A stretch of DNA of 64,000 bases from Colwellia sp. BRX10-3 (GTDB lineage: Bacteria > Pseudomonadota > Gammaproteobacteria > Enterobacterales > Alteromonadaceae): positions 1 through 64,000 of the forward strand of contig NZ_JACGWA010000011.1 of the NCBI RefSeq assembly GCF_014077505.1, in the 5' to 3' direction. The notes under the pieces were generated by a model. That model had not been told where the DNA came from. It saw only the letters and a program-made list of their open reading frames with translations, and did no database searches. The translations under genes were made by a program, and so were the position numbers. Positions 37,800-46,507 of this stretch are shown here, in pieces. Each line of letters opens with the position of its first letter. Within the stretch, counting starts at the first letter, position 1.

Positions 37800-38588
37800 T
37801 TGCAACATTTAGTTTGGGATCTGGATCCCGTATTTTTCTCCATTGGGCCACTAACCATACATTGGTATGGTGTATTATTTGCAACCGCAATTTTATCTGG
37901 TTTGCAAGTTATGAAGTGGATTTTTCAAACTGAAAAACAAGATTTAGCTGCGTTAGATAACTTACTAGTTTACATTGTTATTGGTGTTATCGTTGGTGCA
38001 CGTTTAGGGCATTGTTTCTTTTACGACCCTGGTTATTACTTTGCCAACCCGATGAAAATACTCGCCATTTGGGAAGGTGGATTAGCTAGCCATGGCGGAG
38101 GTTTAGGTGCCATTATTGCTGCTGGTATTTATAGCAAAAAAAATGGTATGAACTTTATTTGGTTGCTCGACAGACTAGCACTATGTACGGCCCTATTTGG
38201 TTTTTTTGTCCGCAGTGCAAACTTCGTTAACTCTGAAATTTTAGGCACCCCGAGTAATGTACCTTGGGCAGTAGTTTTTGCCCGTATTGATAACGTTGCT
38301 CGCCACCCTTCTCAACTGTATGAAGCCTTCGCTTATTTAGCTATATTTTTTGTTTTGATGGTTTTTTATAAACAGAAGAAAGCCCAAACACCACAAGGCT
38401 CTATTTTAGGCATATTTTTAATCTTAATTTTTACTGCGCGCTTTCTTATTGAAATGTTAAAAGAAAAACAAGCTGCTTATACTGCTGACATTGCATTAAC
38501 TGCAGGCCAAATGTTGAGTATTCCGTTTTTTATCGCAGGTGTTGTATTAGTTATTTGGTCAATGAAAAACAACAAAAAAGTAAAATAG
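37800..38588 (+). CDS. lgt: Prolipoprotein diacylglyceryl transferase, atypical
   Basis: Lgt adds diacylglycerol from phosphatidylglycerol to the lipobox Cys in the inner membrane. Landmarks are IHWYGVLF, GARLGHCFFYDP, the His motif LASHGGGLG, the Arg/Asn segment FVRSANFVNSEILG, RHPSQLYEA and a late ARFLIE Arg. At 262 residues it is shorter than E. coli Lgt (291). The wording around NSEILGTP and LKEKQ looks more like Bacteroidetes Lgt than the gammaproteobacterial form. The gene starts with TTG and is not next to thyA, so it may be an acquired second copy. Confidence 0.88.
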   Translation: MQHLVWDLDPVFFSIGPLTIHWYGVLFATAILSGLQVMKWIFQTEKQDLAALDNLLVYIVIGVIVGARLGHCFFYDPGYYFANPMKILAIWEGGLASHGGGLGAIIAAGIYSKKNGMNFIWLLDRLALCTALFGFFVRSANFVNSEILGTPSNVPWAVVFARIDNVARHPSQLYEAFAYLAIFFVLMVFYKQKKAQTPQGSILGIFLILIFTARFLIEMLKEKQAAYTADIALTAGQMLSIPFFIAGVVLVIWSMKNNKKVK

Positions 38589-38675
38589 CCTTTACTGTTA
38601 GCAATAATAACTAAGCAATCTAAAAATACTTAGATAATGACAAAACTATGCTTAATCAAGAATGGTCAAAAATTT

Positions 38676-39473
38676 ATGAGTAAAAAATATTACGTGGTAT
38701 GGAAAGGCGCAAAAACCGGTGTTTTTGAACTGTGGAATGATGTTAAAAACCATACCCAAGGCCGTGCAGATGCTCAATATATGGGGTTTCCATCAAAAGC
38801 AGAGGCCGAAGCCGCGTTTCAATCAACCTATACTAAGGCTTTAACAAAACGCTCGATGAGTAAAAGTAGCGGCGCTAAACCTGCGGCTTCTGCCGCATAT
38901 GTTAAAGCTGATAGTGCAGGAGCTAGCAATAGCTCTTCACCTGCAAAACAACATGCTGATATCAATATTTATTGTGATGGTGCTTGTTCTCCAAACCCTG
39001 GAAAGTCAGGTACGGGCATGGCTGTATATCAACAGCAGCAATTAATTGAATTATGGTATGGCTTATATCAACCTATGGGCACTAATAACACCGCTGAACT
39101 TAATGGTTTACTGGCCGCATTTAATTACGCACAAGATCATATTAAACAAGGTAAAACCGTACAGGTGTTATCTGACTCTAAGTATTCGATTGACTGCATT
39201 ACCAAGTGGGCAAAAGGTTGGCAAGCAAAAGGCTGGACCCGTGGCAAAGGTGAAGAAATCAAAAACCTTGAGATCATCAAACAATGTTTTACGCTATACC
39301 AAGCGCTAAAGGCTAATTTAATCATTAGTCATGTAAAAGGCCACGCCAACATAGAAGGTAATGAGCTTTCCGACAGAATGGCGGTGCTAGCAAGAGTGAA
39401 GTGTACAAAGGGTTTTGTTCAATATAATGAAACGCTTGATATTAAAGCTATTTTAGCCATGGCTTCAGGCTAA
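38676..39473 (+). CDS. rnhA: Ribonuclease HI with N-terminal viroplasmin domain
   Basis: This RNase HI removes RNA from RNA/DNA hybrids. Residues 1-45 (KKYYVVWKGAKTGVFELW) form the caulimovirus viroplasmin-like hybrid-binding domain. A low-complexity Ala/Ser linker follows, then the RNase H fold with the catalytic Asp (IYCDGACSPNPG), Glu (NTAELNGL), Asp (LSDSKYSID), and the late His and Asp (VKGHAN, LSDRMA). ATG 38676 is preferred because the viroplasmin domain begins directly there; ATG 38637 would add 13 residues. This two-domain form is uncommon among gammaproteobacterial main rnhA genes. Confidence 0.9.
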   Translation: MSKKYYVVWKGAKTGVFELWNDVKNHTQGRADAQYMGFPSKAEAEAAFQSTYTKALTKRSMSKSSGAKPAASAAYVKADSAGASNSSSPAKQHADINIYCDGACSPNPGKSGTGMAVYQQQQLIELWYGLYQPMGTNNTAELNGLLAAFNYAQDHIKQGKTVQVLSDSKYSIDCITKWAKGWQAKGWTRGKGEEIKNLEIIKQCFTLYQALKANLIISHVKGHANIEGNELSDRMAVLARVKCTKGFVQYNETLDIKAILAMASG

Positions 39474-39517
39474 GCGAGTTTTAATATCTTGTTTGAATCA
39501 TAAGACATCTGAGTAAA

Positions 39518-39546
39518 ATAAAAGGCAGTTAATCACTGCCTTTTTT
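39518..39546. terminator. Bidirectional terminator between rnhA and the peroxiredoxin gene
   Basis: AAAGGCAGT pairs with ACTGCCTTT around TAATC, followed by a run of six T. The flanking genes converge. Confidence 0.85.
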
Positions 39547-39601
39547 AGCATTTAGCTTTCAGCTAAGATATTAATTTACTATAAATAACGCGGCATTTAT
39601 T

Positions 39602-40351
39602 TTACAACTTAGCGAGCGCAGCAATAATTGCTTCAGATGACATACGCGACTTATAATCCACTTCTGCTTGCATGGTACGTATAATGCCTTTTTTATCGAT
39701 AATAAACGCACCTGGTGTTGGTAAACCATTACCGCCTTTACCATTAAACTCTTCAATATCTAAACCATGCTCTTTATATATTCTAGTTAGATCTTCTGGC
39801 ATTTCAAAATACAATTTATAGCCTTTCATAACTGAGGTTGTGCTATCACTGAGCACTTGAAATGGAAATCCATTTTTTTTCAATTGTTCTGCAGACTTGT
39901 CTGGCGATTGTGGTGTAATTGCAATGACTTGGGCGCCATACTTTTCAAACTCAGGTAGGTTCTTCTTCAAGTCATGTAAGTGTAAATTGCAGTAAGGACA
40001 CCAAGCGCCTCGATAAAAAACAAGCACAACAGGCCCTTTAGCAAGTTCTTGAGTTAATTCTATGGTTTTTCCAAAGGCATTTAACAATTTAAAATTTGGG
40101 GCTTTATTACCAGCTTTTAAACCTGGATTCGGTAATTCATTGACTAATTTGTCATTCGCCGCTTTCATTATCGCTTTATCTTCGTCTGTCCAAGTAGTTC
40201 TTTTCTCCTGCATTTTTGTCATGTTTTTTTTGTGCTTTTCGGCATAACTCTCAATCGATTCAGCAGCGAAAGAATTTACACTGGTAAAAGTTAAAGAAAT
40301 CAGTATTGGCAACGACACGATTGACGTTATTTTTTTTATTGATAAATGCAT
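39602..40351 (-). CDS. Exported AhpC/TSA-type peroxiredoxin-like protein
   Basis: This 249-residue thioredoxin-fold protein has a signal peptide (MHLSIKK, hydrophobic core, NSFAAES), so it acts outside the cytoplasm. A helical segment of about 50 residues precedes the redoxin domain. The redox motif FYRGAWCPYCN carries a CxxC pair, as in peroxiredoxin-like proteins of the AhpC/TSA family. Its role is probably peroxide or thiol chemistry in the periplasm. AAAGGAA precedes the ATG. It is a single gene. Confidence 0.87.
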   Translation of the reverse strand: MHLSIKKITSIVSLPILISLTFTSVNSFAAESIESYAEKHKKNMTKMQEKRTTWTDEDKAIMKAANDKLVNELPNPGLKAGNKAPNFKLLNAFGKTIELTQELAKGPVVLVFYRGAWCPYCNLHLHDLKKNLPEFEKYGAQVIAITPQSPDKSAEQLKKNGFPFQVLSDSTTSVMKGYKLYFEMPEDLTRIYKEHGLDIEEFNGKGGNGLPTPGAFIIDKKGIIRTMQAEVDYKSRMSSEAIIAALAKL

Positions 40352-40496
40352 TATGTGTTCCTTTGAAATAAATTAATGATGACTTAATAGCTCTGGTCTT
40401 AATAAAGTGAAATTTGTTACCTAATAACCCAAAAGCCCTTGCCTAGTGTGTAATATCTCAGTATTCTACGCGGCCATTTTACCTTTGGACATCAAC

Positions 40497-41855
40497 ATGA
40501 TCGGATTTGACTACGGTACATCAAACTGTGCTGTCGGCGTTATGGAAGACCATACCCCAAAACTATTATCTTTAGGTGATCATGGTCGATATATATCGTC
40601 AACATTGTATGCGCCCAGTCGTGACGTTATTGTAAACTGGCTACACAAACACTTGACCTTGGCAGAACAAAAAAACTTTCAACTGCAGCGTCAACGCCAA
40701 CTACAAAAAGGCCAAAATTCCCTAAGAGAACTAACCTTAGATGGTTACCCAACTGAATTATCCTTCGGCCAACAAGCATTAAATAACTATCTGCAAGAGC
40801 CAGACGAAGGTTACTACATAAAATCACCAAAATCATTTCTTGGTGCCAGTGGTTTATTGCCACAACAAATTGAATTATTTGAAGACATTGTTGCGGCTAT
40901 GATGAGTAATGTAAAAAAACTCTCTGAGGCTGCGCTTGGCAGAAGTATTAGCCAAACTGTTATTGGCCGCCCAATTAACTTTCAAGGTCTACGCGGCGAA
41001 GAAAGTAACCAACAAGCATTACAAATATTAACGAATGCCGCAAAACGGGTCGGCTTTACAGATGTTGAATTTCAATTTGAACCCGTTGCCGCTGGTTTTG
41101 AATATGAAGCTAGCCTGACTAAAGAAACCAAAGTGCTAGTGGTGGATATTGGCGGTGGCACCACAGATTGTTCAATGTTATTAATGGGACCTAAACAAGC
41201 GATATTAACCGATAGGTCCAATGATTTATTAAGCCATAGCGGTGAACGTATTGGCGGTAATGATTTCGACATTGCCTTTGCCCTTAAAGGCATTATGCCC
41301 AGTTTTGGTTTAAATAGTTTATTAAAAACCGGTAAACCTATGCCAAGCAATAGTTACTGGCAAGCAATGGCCATTAACAACATTAATCATCAAACTGAGT
41401 TCTACAGTGCCGCCAATGGTCGTTTTTTAGAACAACTTATTCGTGATGCAGAACAACCTGAGCTGTTAGAGCGTTTATTAACGGTTCAACAACAAAAATT
41501 GAGTTACCGTGTGGTCAACGCGGCTGAACAAAGTAAAATTGCCTTAACGGAACAAACCCAACTACAAATAGACTTGTCTGATATCGATGAAGGACTTAGC
41601 GTTAATCTTGACAGAGATCGCTTTGCCATTGCGTGTAAACGTGAGCTGAATGCTATTGCAGTGTTAATGGAAGATGCTATTACGCAGGCAAACTGTCAAC
41701 CTGATGTGGTATTTGTAACGGGAGGTACCGCTAAATCACCGGTATTAAATCAATTTTTACAGCAGCAATTTCAAGATACACCGATTGTTATTGGTGATCA
41801 TTTTGGCAGTGTTACTGCTGGCCTTACCCGGTGGGCTAAGACTATTTATTCATAA
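40497..41855 (+). CDS. yegD: YegD-like Hsp70 family protein
   Basis: This protein of about 452 residues has the actin/Hsp70 ATPase fold without a substrate-binding domain, and matches E. coli YegD in order. Shared segments are MIGFDYGTSNCAV at the start, KSPKSFLGASGL, IGRPINFQGL, the phosphate-2 motif VVDIGGGTTDCS and the adenosine motif FVTGGTAKSP. YegD is a poorly understood DnaK-like protein, so the role here is unknown. ATG 40497 is chosen because the phosphate-1 motif starts at its third residue; the open frame extends 17 codons upstream without similarity. Confidence 0.9.
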   Translation: MIGFDYGTSNCAVGVMEDHTPKLLSLGDHGRYISSTLYAPSRDVIVNWLHKHLTLAEQKNFQLQRQRQLQKGQNSLRELTLDGYPTELSFGQQALNNYLQEPDEGYYIKSPKSFLGASGLLPQQIELFEDIVAAMMSNVKKLSEAALGRSISQTVIGRPINFQGLRGEESNQQALQILTNAAKRVGFTDVEFQFEPVAAGFEYEASLTKETKVLVVDIGGGTTDCSMLLMGPKQAILTDRSNDLLSHSGERIGGNDFDIAFALKGIMPSFGLNSLLKTGKPMPSNSYWQAMAINNINHQTEFYSAANGRFLEQLIRDAEQPELLERLLTVQQQKLSYRVVNAAEQSKIALTEQTQLQIDLSDIDEGLSVNLDRDRFAIACKRELNAIAVLMEDAITQANCQPDVVFVTGGTAKSPVLNQFLQQQFQDTPIVIGDHFGSVTAGLTRWAKTIYS

Positions 41856-42196
41856 TTTTGATAAAATAGCGTGGTACATTAAAAAGTAGTTAAACGCTAT
41901 TGTTGAAACTGTTAATTGCCTTAAATACTGAAGACTTCTAGTTAACATTCAACACTAAAAAAGAATAAGTAATAGTACAAATAAATGTTGGTATATTTTT
42001 AGGTTACTTAATTTATATCAGTAATTATGGTAGATAGTAAGAAAGTTCTTTAGATAAAATAGCTTTATTCATTTCATCTACTAGCACGAGGTAACCCTGA
42101 ATATCACGTATTTAAACTATCTTAAATACGTGAACTTCAAGTTTATAAAGTATTTATCACTTGAGTTCACGCCCCAATGAATTAGCTTCACTTTAA
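41856..42196. other. Intergenic region with long inverted repeats
   Basis: This 341-base stretch lies between the convergent yegD and GGDEF genes. The left two thirds is AT-rich without signal. The right end holds a perfect 11-bp inverted repeat and an adjoining imperfect one, which may act as the shared terminator although T-runs are poor. Confidence 0.5.
42105..42132. repeat. 11-bp inverted repeat (hairpin)
   Basis: CACGTATTTAA and TTAAATACGTG pair perfectly around ACTATC. It is followed directly by GTGAACTTCAAG, which pairs with CTTGAGTTCAC 20 bases on with one bulge, giving two neighbouring hairpins. Confidence 0.65.
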
Positions 42197-44032
42197 TTAA
42201 ACTTCAACGATTCTATTTCGTCCGAGGTCTTTGGCCTTATAAAGCGCATTGTCTAGCCGCTGAAAAATTGTTTCAAAATTAGAAATTGATTTATCAATAT
42301 AGGTTATGGAAAAACTTGCCGTAACCGCTATTTCTCTTTCGTCATTTATAAATATAGGGTTACTTTCAAAACTACTGCGGATACGTTCAACAATAATTTG
42401 CGCAGATACTTTTTCTAAATCCTTTAAACAAACTACAAATTCCTCACCACCAATTCTCCCAAATAGATCTTGCTGTCGGATATTGTCTTTAGTTAATTTA
42501 ACAATATGTCTCAATGCTTTATCACCACAAATATGTGAATATTTATCATTAATTGATTTAAAGTCATCAAGGTCGAAAAGAATAATAGCGTGTACATCAT
42601 TATTCTGTGTGTTTTTCAGGTTACTTATTTGTTCGAAAATGGCTCGCCTATTGTAGATACGGGTTAGCTCATCAGTTTCTGATAATATTCTTTGTTTATT
42701 TTTTTGATGCCAAATAAATAAACAAATAGCGATTAAAACAAATATTAAAATACCTGACAATATTAGGGTGATTTTTGATTTCTCTAATGTCGATGACATT
42801 AAGCTAAGTTCAAGTGTGACTATATCTTGTTGTAATTCTGCTACACCTAATATAGAAACCGAGTTTTGTTGATTAATTAAAGCCTGCTGATTGATATCAA
42901 TGTAGCTTTCAAAATATGTTTTTGATAGTTGAGTTTGATTATGAGAAATATAATATTTGATCAAAAACTCATAAAGATAACGCAAGTTTGACTTTTTTGT
43001 TTGTTTAACTAACAAGTCTTTCTTTGATATAAAGGTATTAACACATTCAGTTCTATTATTTTCCACACACGCTATAGCTTTATACAAAGCCATTTTATTA
43101 TCTTTATGCAAATTTTCAATCATACTCTGATAGGGCTCAAATTCATCAATAAGCGCTAACATTACATCAAACTTTTTTTCTATATAGGCAAATTTTATTT
43201 TCAAAATTAATAATAAAACTTGGTAATCTTCAGTATTTATAAATAGGTCCGATCCTGATTCAAATTTTCTAAAATAAGACCTACTTTCTTCAATTTCACC
43301 TGCATCTAATAATTCAGTTGCGATAGCATAGTAAGTCCAATGTATATCGAAATCATCTTCAATATAAGACAATTGTTTTTTGAACGTATTCGCGGCAATA
43401 GTAAACTGACCTAGAGATGAATATATTTGAGCTATAGTCAGGTAAAGATTACTAATAAAATGGTTATCGCCTTTATTTAACTCCTGTAGCCTAACAAATG
43501 ATCTGATTTTTTCAACTGCTGTAATTTCAGAACAATATTGGAGTTCTACCATATCTAAGTATTTCAAAAACTCTTGCGAGGCATTTGTTACTTTAAGTCG
43601 ATTTTCATGCAAAAAATCACACGATTTTTTGTGTGAATACTTATGATAAAATATTGTTAAATCATGGATTGCAATAGATAAAATATTTACGTTTACTTCG
43701 TTAATTGGTAAATGGGTTATTTTTTTCAGCTGTTTTAAATAATCTTCACTAGCCCCATACTTGCAAAATATCACAGTCGATTTTTGCCAGAGTAATTTCG
43801 AGCGTTCTTCATTTGACAAATTAGGTGAGTTTGCTAAAAACCATCCAACTTTATCACTCAACACTTTGTCCACAGGACAAGCATAGTTATGTGTTGGTTG
43901 AATACTATTCAACGTGATTTTCAAGTCATTGGCGAATGCCAAATTAGTAATAGATAACAAGCAATATATGATAGAAAATATCATAAACTTACTAACTGCA
44001 ATTATTAAGTTATTCAAAATTCGTTCTTCCAC
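42197..44032 (-). CDS. TPR-like sensor diguanylate cyclase
   Basis: This 611-residue protein has an N-terminal signal or anchor segment, a large helical periplasmic region of tetratricopeptide-like repeats (about 40-400), one transmembrane helix near 425-445, and a cytoplasmic GGDEF domain. The active site reads GGEEF at 528-532 and is preceded by the inhibitory RxxD (RQQD), so it should make c-di-GMP. The EAL domain is absent. The architecture is the same as that of the protein at 48607-50439. The signal sensed is unknown. Confidence 0.88.
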   Translation of the reverse strand: MEERILNNLIIAVSKFMIFSIIYCLLSITNLAFANDLKITLNSIQPTHNYACPVDKVLSDKVGWFLANSPNLSNEERSKLLWQKSTVIFCKYGASEDYLKQLKKITHLPINEVNVNILSIAIHDLTIFYHKYSHKKSCDFLHENRLKVTNASQEFLKYLDMVELQYCSEITAVEKIRSFVRLQELNKGDNHFISNLYLTIAQIYSSLGQFTIAANTFKKQLSYIEDDFDIHWTYYAIATELLDAGEIEESRSYFRKFESGSDLFINTEDYQVLLLILKIKFAYIEKKFDVMLALIDEFEPYQSMIENLHKDNKMALYKAIACVENNRTECVNTFISKKDLLVKQTKKSNLRYLYEFLIKYYISHNQTQLSKTYFESYIDINQQALINQQNSVSILGVAELQQDIVTLELSLMSSTLEKSKITLILSGILIFVLIAICLFIWHQKNKQRILSETDELTRIYNRRAIFEQISNLKNTQNNDVHAIILFDLDDFKSINDKYSHICGDKALRHIVKLTKDNIRQQDLFGRIGGEEFVVCLKDLEKVSAQIIVERIRSSFESNPIFINDEREIAVTASFSITYIDKSISNFETIFQRLDNALYKAKDLGRNRIVEV

Positions 44033-44609
44033 TTCATTTTTGGCATATAAAATAAAAGCCTGTTATTGCTTTATACAATGAGATATCCAATCACTAATTA
44101 TTTGTGATTAAAAATAGTTCGGATCTGAATAATTTAATTTATAGTGTAAAATTTGAGAAGATTAAATAAAAGGGTTTTAGGTAGTATTAACCTAATTCCT
44201 TTTTCAATTTAATCATGCAATGTAAAAGAATAGCTTGAAAATATCAATTCTGGCAAACCCGTGACAATAGTAAAAACCTTAGCCTGCAAGTTTCACGCAT
44301 ATGGTTTTCTCCATACTAACTTTTACAAAAACCATTTAAACAACATACCTAAATGTGTTAAAAATTACAACGACATTTAATGCAATACATAGTATTAACA
44401 TAAAGTTAACATTATCTAGGTGGAAAATTAACGAAAGCCTATTTAAGCAGTGTTAGTGATAAGCCTTAGTAACAAGTATTTTCTAATGAAGGAAATTCTA
44501 TTGCTATGCTAAATACTACTTTCTACCTAAAAGTAAACACCTCTCCAACCAACTCGTTTATATTCAAAGGCAATAAAATAAAAAGTGATTTTAAAAACGC
44601 TAATGGCAC
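44033..44609. other. Intergenic region, no gene seen
   Basis: About 580 AT-rich bases lie between divergent genes. I see no coding frame or strong repeat. The promoter at its right edge is listed separately; a promoter for the GGDEF gene should lie near 44040-44120 but is not distinct. Confidence 0.4.
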
Positions 44610-44638
44610 TTGAGGGGTTGGCATATTTTGCCTACAAT
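44610..44638 (+). promoter_or_regulatory. Sigma-70 promoter of the DUF3297 gene
   Basis: TTGAGG and TACAAT are separated by exactly 17 bases. Transcription would start near 44645, about 26 bases before the ATG. Confidence 0.6.
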
Positions 44639-44670
44639 AGCGCACTTTTTATTTATTACAGGTCTCCAAA

Positions 44671-44919
44671 ATGAACGACACTAATTCGCTACCCACTTTA
44701 CCGGATCGCCTTTCGATTAATCCTCGCAGCCCGCACCATGTTGCAGAAGTTTTCGAGCACGAAATTGGTATTTTGCTCAATGGTAAAGAGCGATTCGATG
44801 TTGAAGAATATTGCATCAGTGAAGGTTGGGTGAAAGTCGCTTCGGCTAAAGCGTTAGACCGTCGTGGACAACCGCTTTTGGTGTCAGTAAAAGGAACTGT
44901 TGAAGCCTTTTATCGTTAA
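44671..44919 (+). CDS. DUF3297 family protein
   Basis: This 82-residue soluble protein belongs to a small conserved family of unknown function. Typical features are LPDRLSINPRSPHH near residue 10, a central GILLNGKER, and VEEYCISEGWVKV. Sequences of this family are often named only by their DUF number. A good sigma-70 promoter precedes it and no neighbour shares its strand closely, so it appears to be a single gene. Confidence 0.85.
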   Translation: MNDTNSLPTLPDRLSINPRSPHHVAEVFEHEIGILLNGKERFDVEEYCISEGWVKVASAKALDRRGQPLLVSVKGTVEAFYR

Positions 44920-45226
44920 GCCTTATCGATAAAAATAAAGGTCTAATTTGGTTTGTCCAAGACATTTTAAATAGGGTCATAAGAGCTTTATGTCAATATT
45001 TTTTGACCCTATCCAAACTATAGAAAATATAATCAGCACAATGGCTGCTTAAAACTTAATATCTTTTATTGGATTTGAGTTAAATTGTCAGGGTTTCAGG
45101 TAAGCAGCTACGATAGAATAATAAGCGATTACATCTTCCTTATGCTCGACATAATCATAAGTACAACAATTGCTTTATGGCTTTAGAAAATTGAAGTAGC
45201 TACTTAAATGCTTAATATATAAATCT
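44920..45226. other. Intergenic region with an AGGGTCA inverted repeat
   Basis: This 307-base gap has no coding signal. It contains ATAGGGTCA (44971-44979) and TGACCCTAT (45004-45012), which can pair over 9 bp. The same TGACCCTATTTA string occurs near 26869 in another gap, so it may be a remnant of a dispersed repeat. Confidence 0.45.
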
Positions 45227-45991
45227 ATGAGTAGTTCACAAAATTATGGTAATAAAGAAATGACAAATTGCGCCAATAAACATAAACAAGAAGAGCTAAA
45301 AATTGCCTTAATTGTTGGCGCCAGTGGTTTAGTGGGGCAACATTTGTTGATGCAGTTATTAGCAAGTGCCGCATATAGCAAAGTTATCGCCTTAGTTCGT
45401 CAACCTTTAGCTTTAGAGCATACCAAACTTGAACAGAGGCAAATAGATTTTGAAAATTTAGCAACAGCATTATTAGACTTCAATTTATCTGTTCAAAAGC
45501 AGAAAAACATACCATCTGACAGTGGAGAATTACCAAAAATCAATCACATCTTTTGTACCCTTGGCAGTACCATCAGAAAAGCGGGTTCTAAATCCGCTTT
45601 TAGTGAAATCGATTATGAATTCCCACTTATTATCGCCAAACACTTTTATACTCAGAATACGGTTTTATTTGCCATAGTGACGGCAATGTCAGCAAATGCG
45701 TCTTCTTTCATATTCTATAATCAAGTTAAAGGTAAAATAGAGACTAGCTTAAGCGATATTGGTTATCAGCACCTTGGTCTATTTCGCCCATCTATGCTAT
45801 CAGGTCAACGTAATGAGTTTCGAATTGGCGAACTATTGGGCACAATATTGATGAACGCTCTAGCTTTTATGATCCCAAAAAAGTATCGAGTCATTCAAGC
45901 AAATAAAGTGGCAAATGCTATGCTAGCCTACGCAGAACATCCGCCATTGGGTATTAGTATTATTCAGTCAGATCAGCTGCAAAACTACTAA
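45227..45991 (+). CDS. NAD(P)-binding Rossmann oxidoreductase (atypical SDR)
   Basis: This 254-residue protein carries the dinucleotide site IVGASGLVGQH after a hydrophilic leader of about 25 residues, and a YxxxK pair in FYNQVKGKIE, as in the HTATIP2/TIP30-like atypical short-chain reductases. FRPSMLSGQR follows, typical of the same group. The substrate is unknown. The 3' end overlaps the convergent acetyltransferase gene by 32 bases. Confidence 0.83.
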   Translation: MSSSQNYGNKEMTNCANKHKQEELKIALIVGASGLVGQHLLMQLLASAAYSKVIALVRQPLALEHTKLEQRQIDFENLATALLDFNLSVQKQKNIPSDSGELPKINHIFCTLGSTIRKAGSKSAFSEIDYEFPLIIAKHFYTQNTVLFAIVTAMSANASSFIFYNQVKGKIETSLSDIGYQHLGLFRPSMLSGQRNEFRIGELLGTILMNALAFMIPKKYRVIQANKVANAMLAYAEHPPLGISIIQSDQLQNY

Positions 45992-46451
45992 GTGTTTTGC
46001 CTGTCATTCGATAGCCAACCCACTCTTCTTGCGCGGCAGCACCTAACGAATGATAAAACTCTCTTGACGGTGTATTCCAATCCAAGCAACTCCATTCAAA
46101 TCGTGCGCAATCTTTTTCCACGGCAATTTTTGCCATAGCTTTGAGTAATTTAACGCCTGCGCCTTTACCACGATACTCTGGCATAACGTATAAGTCTTCT
46201 AAATACAGACCTGATTTTGCTAACCAAGTTGAATAATTGAAGAAGTAAATAGCTGAGCCAATAGCCACACCGTCAAGTTCACAAATTAGGGCGAAAACAT
46301 GACTATTTTCAGCAAAAAGAGTTTCTTTTATGGTTTGCTCTGTGGCTAATACTTCATGTTCAGCTTTTTCATAGATAGCAAGATCTATAATAAATTTAAA
46401 TAATATACTGGTATCGTCAACTGTAGCTGTTCTTACGACTAAATTGCTCAC
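45960..46451 (-). CDS. GNAT acetyltransferase, diamine (SAT1)-like
   Basis: This 163-residue GNAT enzyme resembles spermidine/spermine or thialysine N-acetyltransferases. It shows the SAT1-type sequence YLEDLYVMPEYRGKGAG, then LDWNTPSREFYHSLGA. It may acetylate a polyamine or an amino-acid analogue; the substrate is inferred only from family resemblance. AAGGAGAAA precedes the start. The stop lies inside the end of the neighbouring oxidoreductase gene on the other strand. Confidence 0.85.
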   Translation of the reverse strand: MSNLVVRTATVDDTSILFKFIIDLAIYEKAEHEVLATEQTIKETLFAENSHVFALICELDGVAIGSAIYFFNYSTWLAKSGLYLEDLYVMPEYRGKGAGVKLLKAMAKIAVEKDCARFEWSCLDWNTPSREFYHSLGAAAQEEWVGYRMTGKTLSSFAADLTE

Positions 46452-46507
46452 ATTTTTCTCCTTATTATTTTATTGGCTAATTTCATATAACACACAATAT
46501 TAGCAAA

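Noticed and set aside
42306-42656. 116-codon frame antisense to a GGDEF domain
   Set aside because: Mirror of the conserved GGDEF coding strand.
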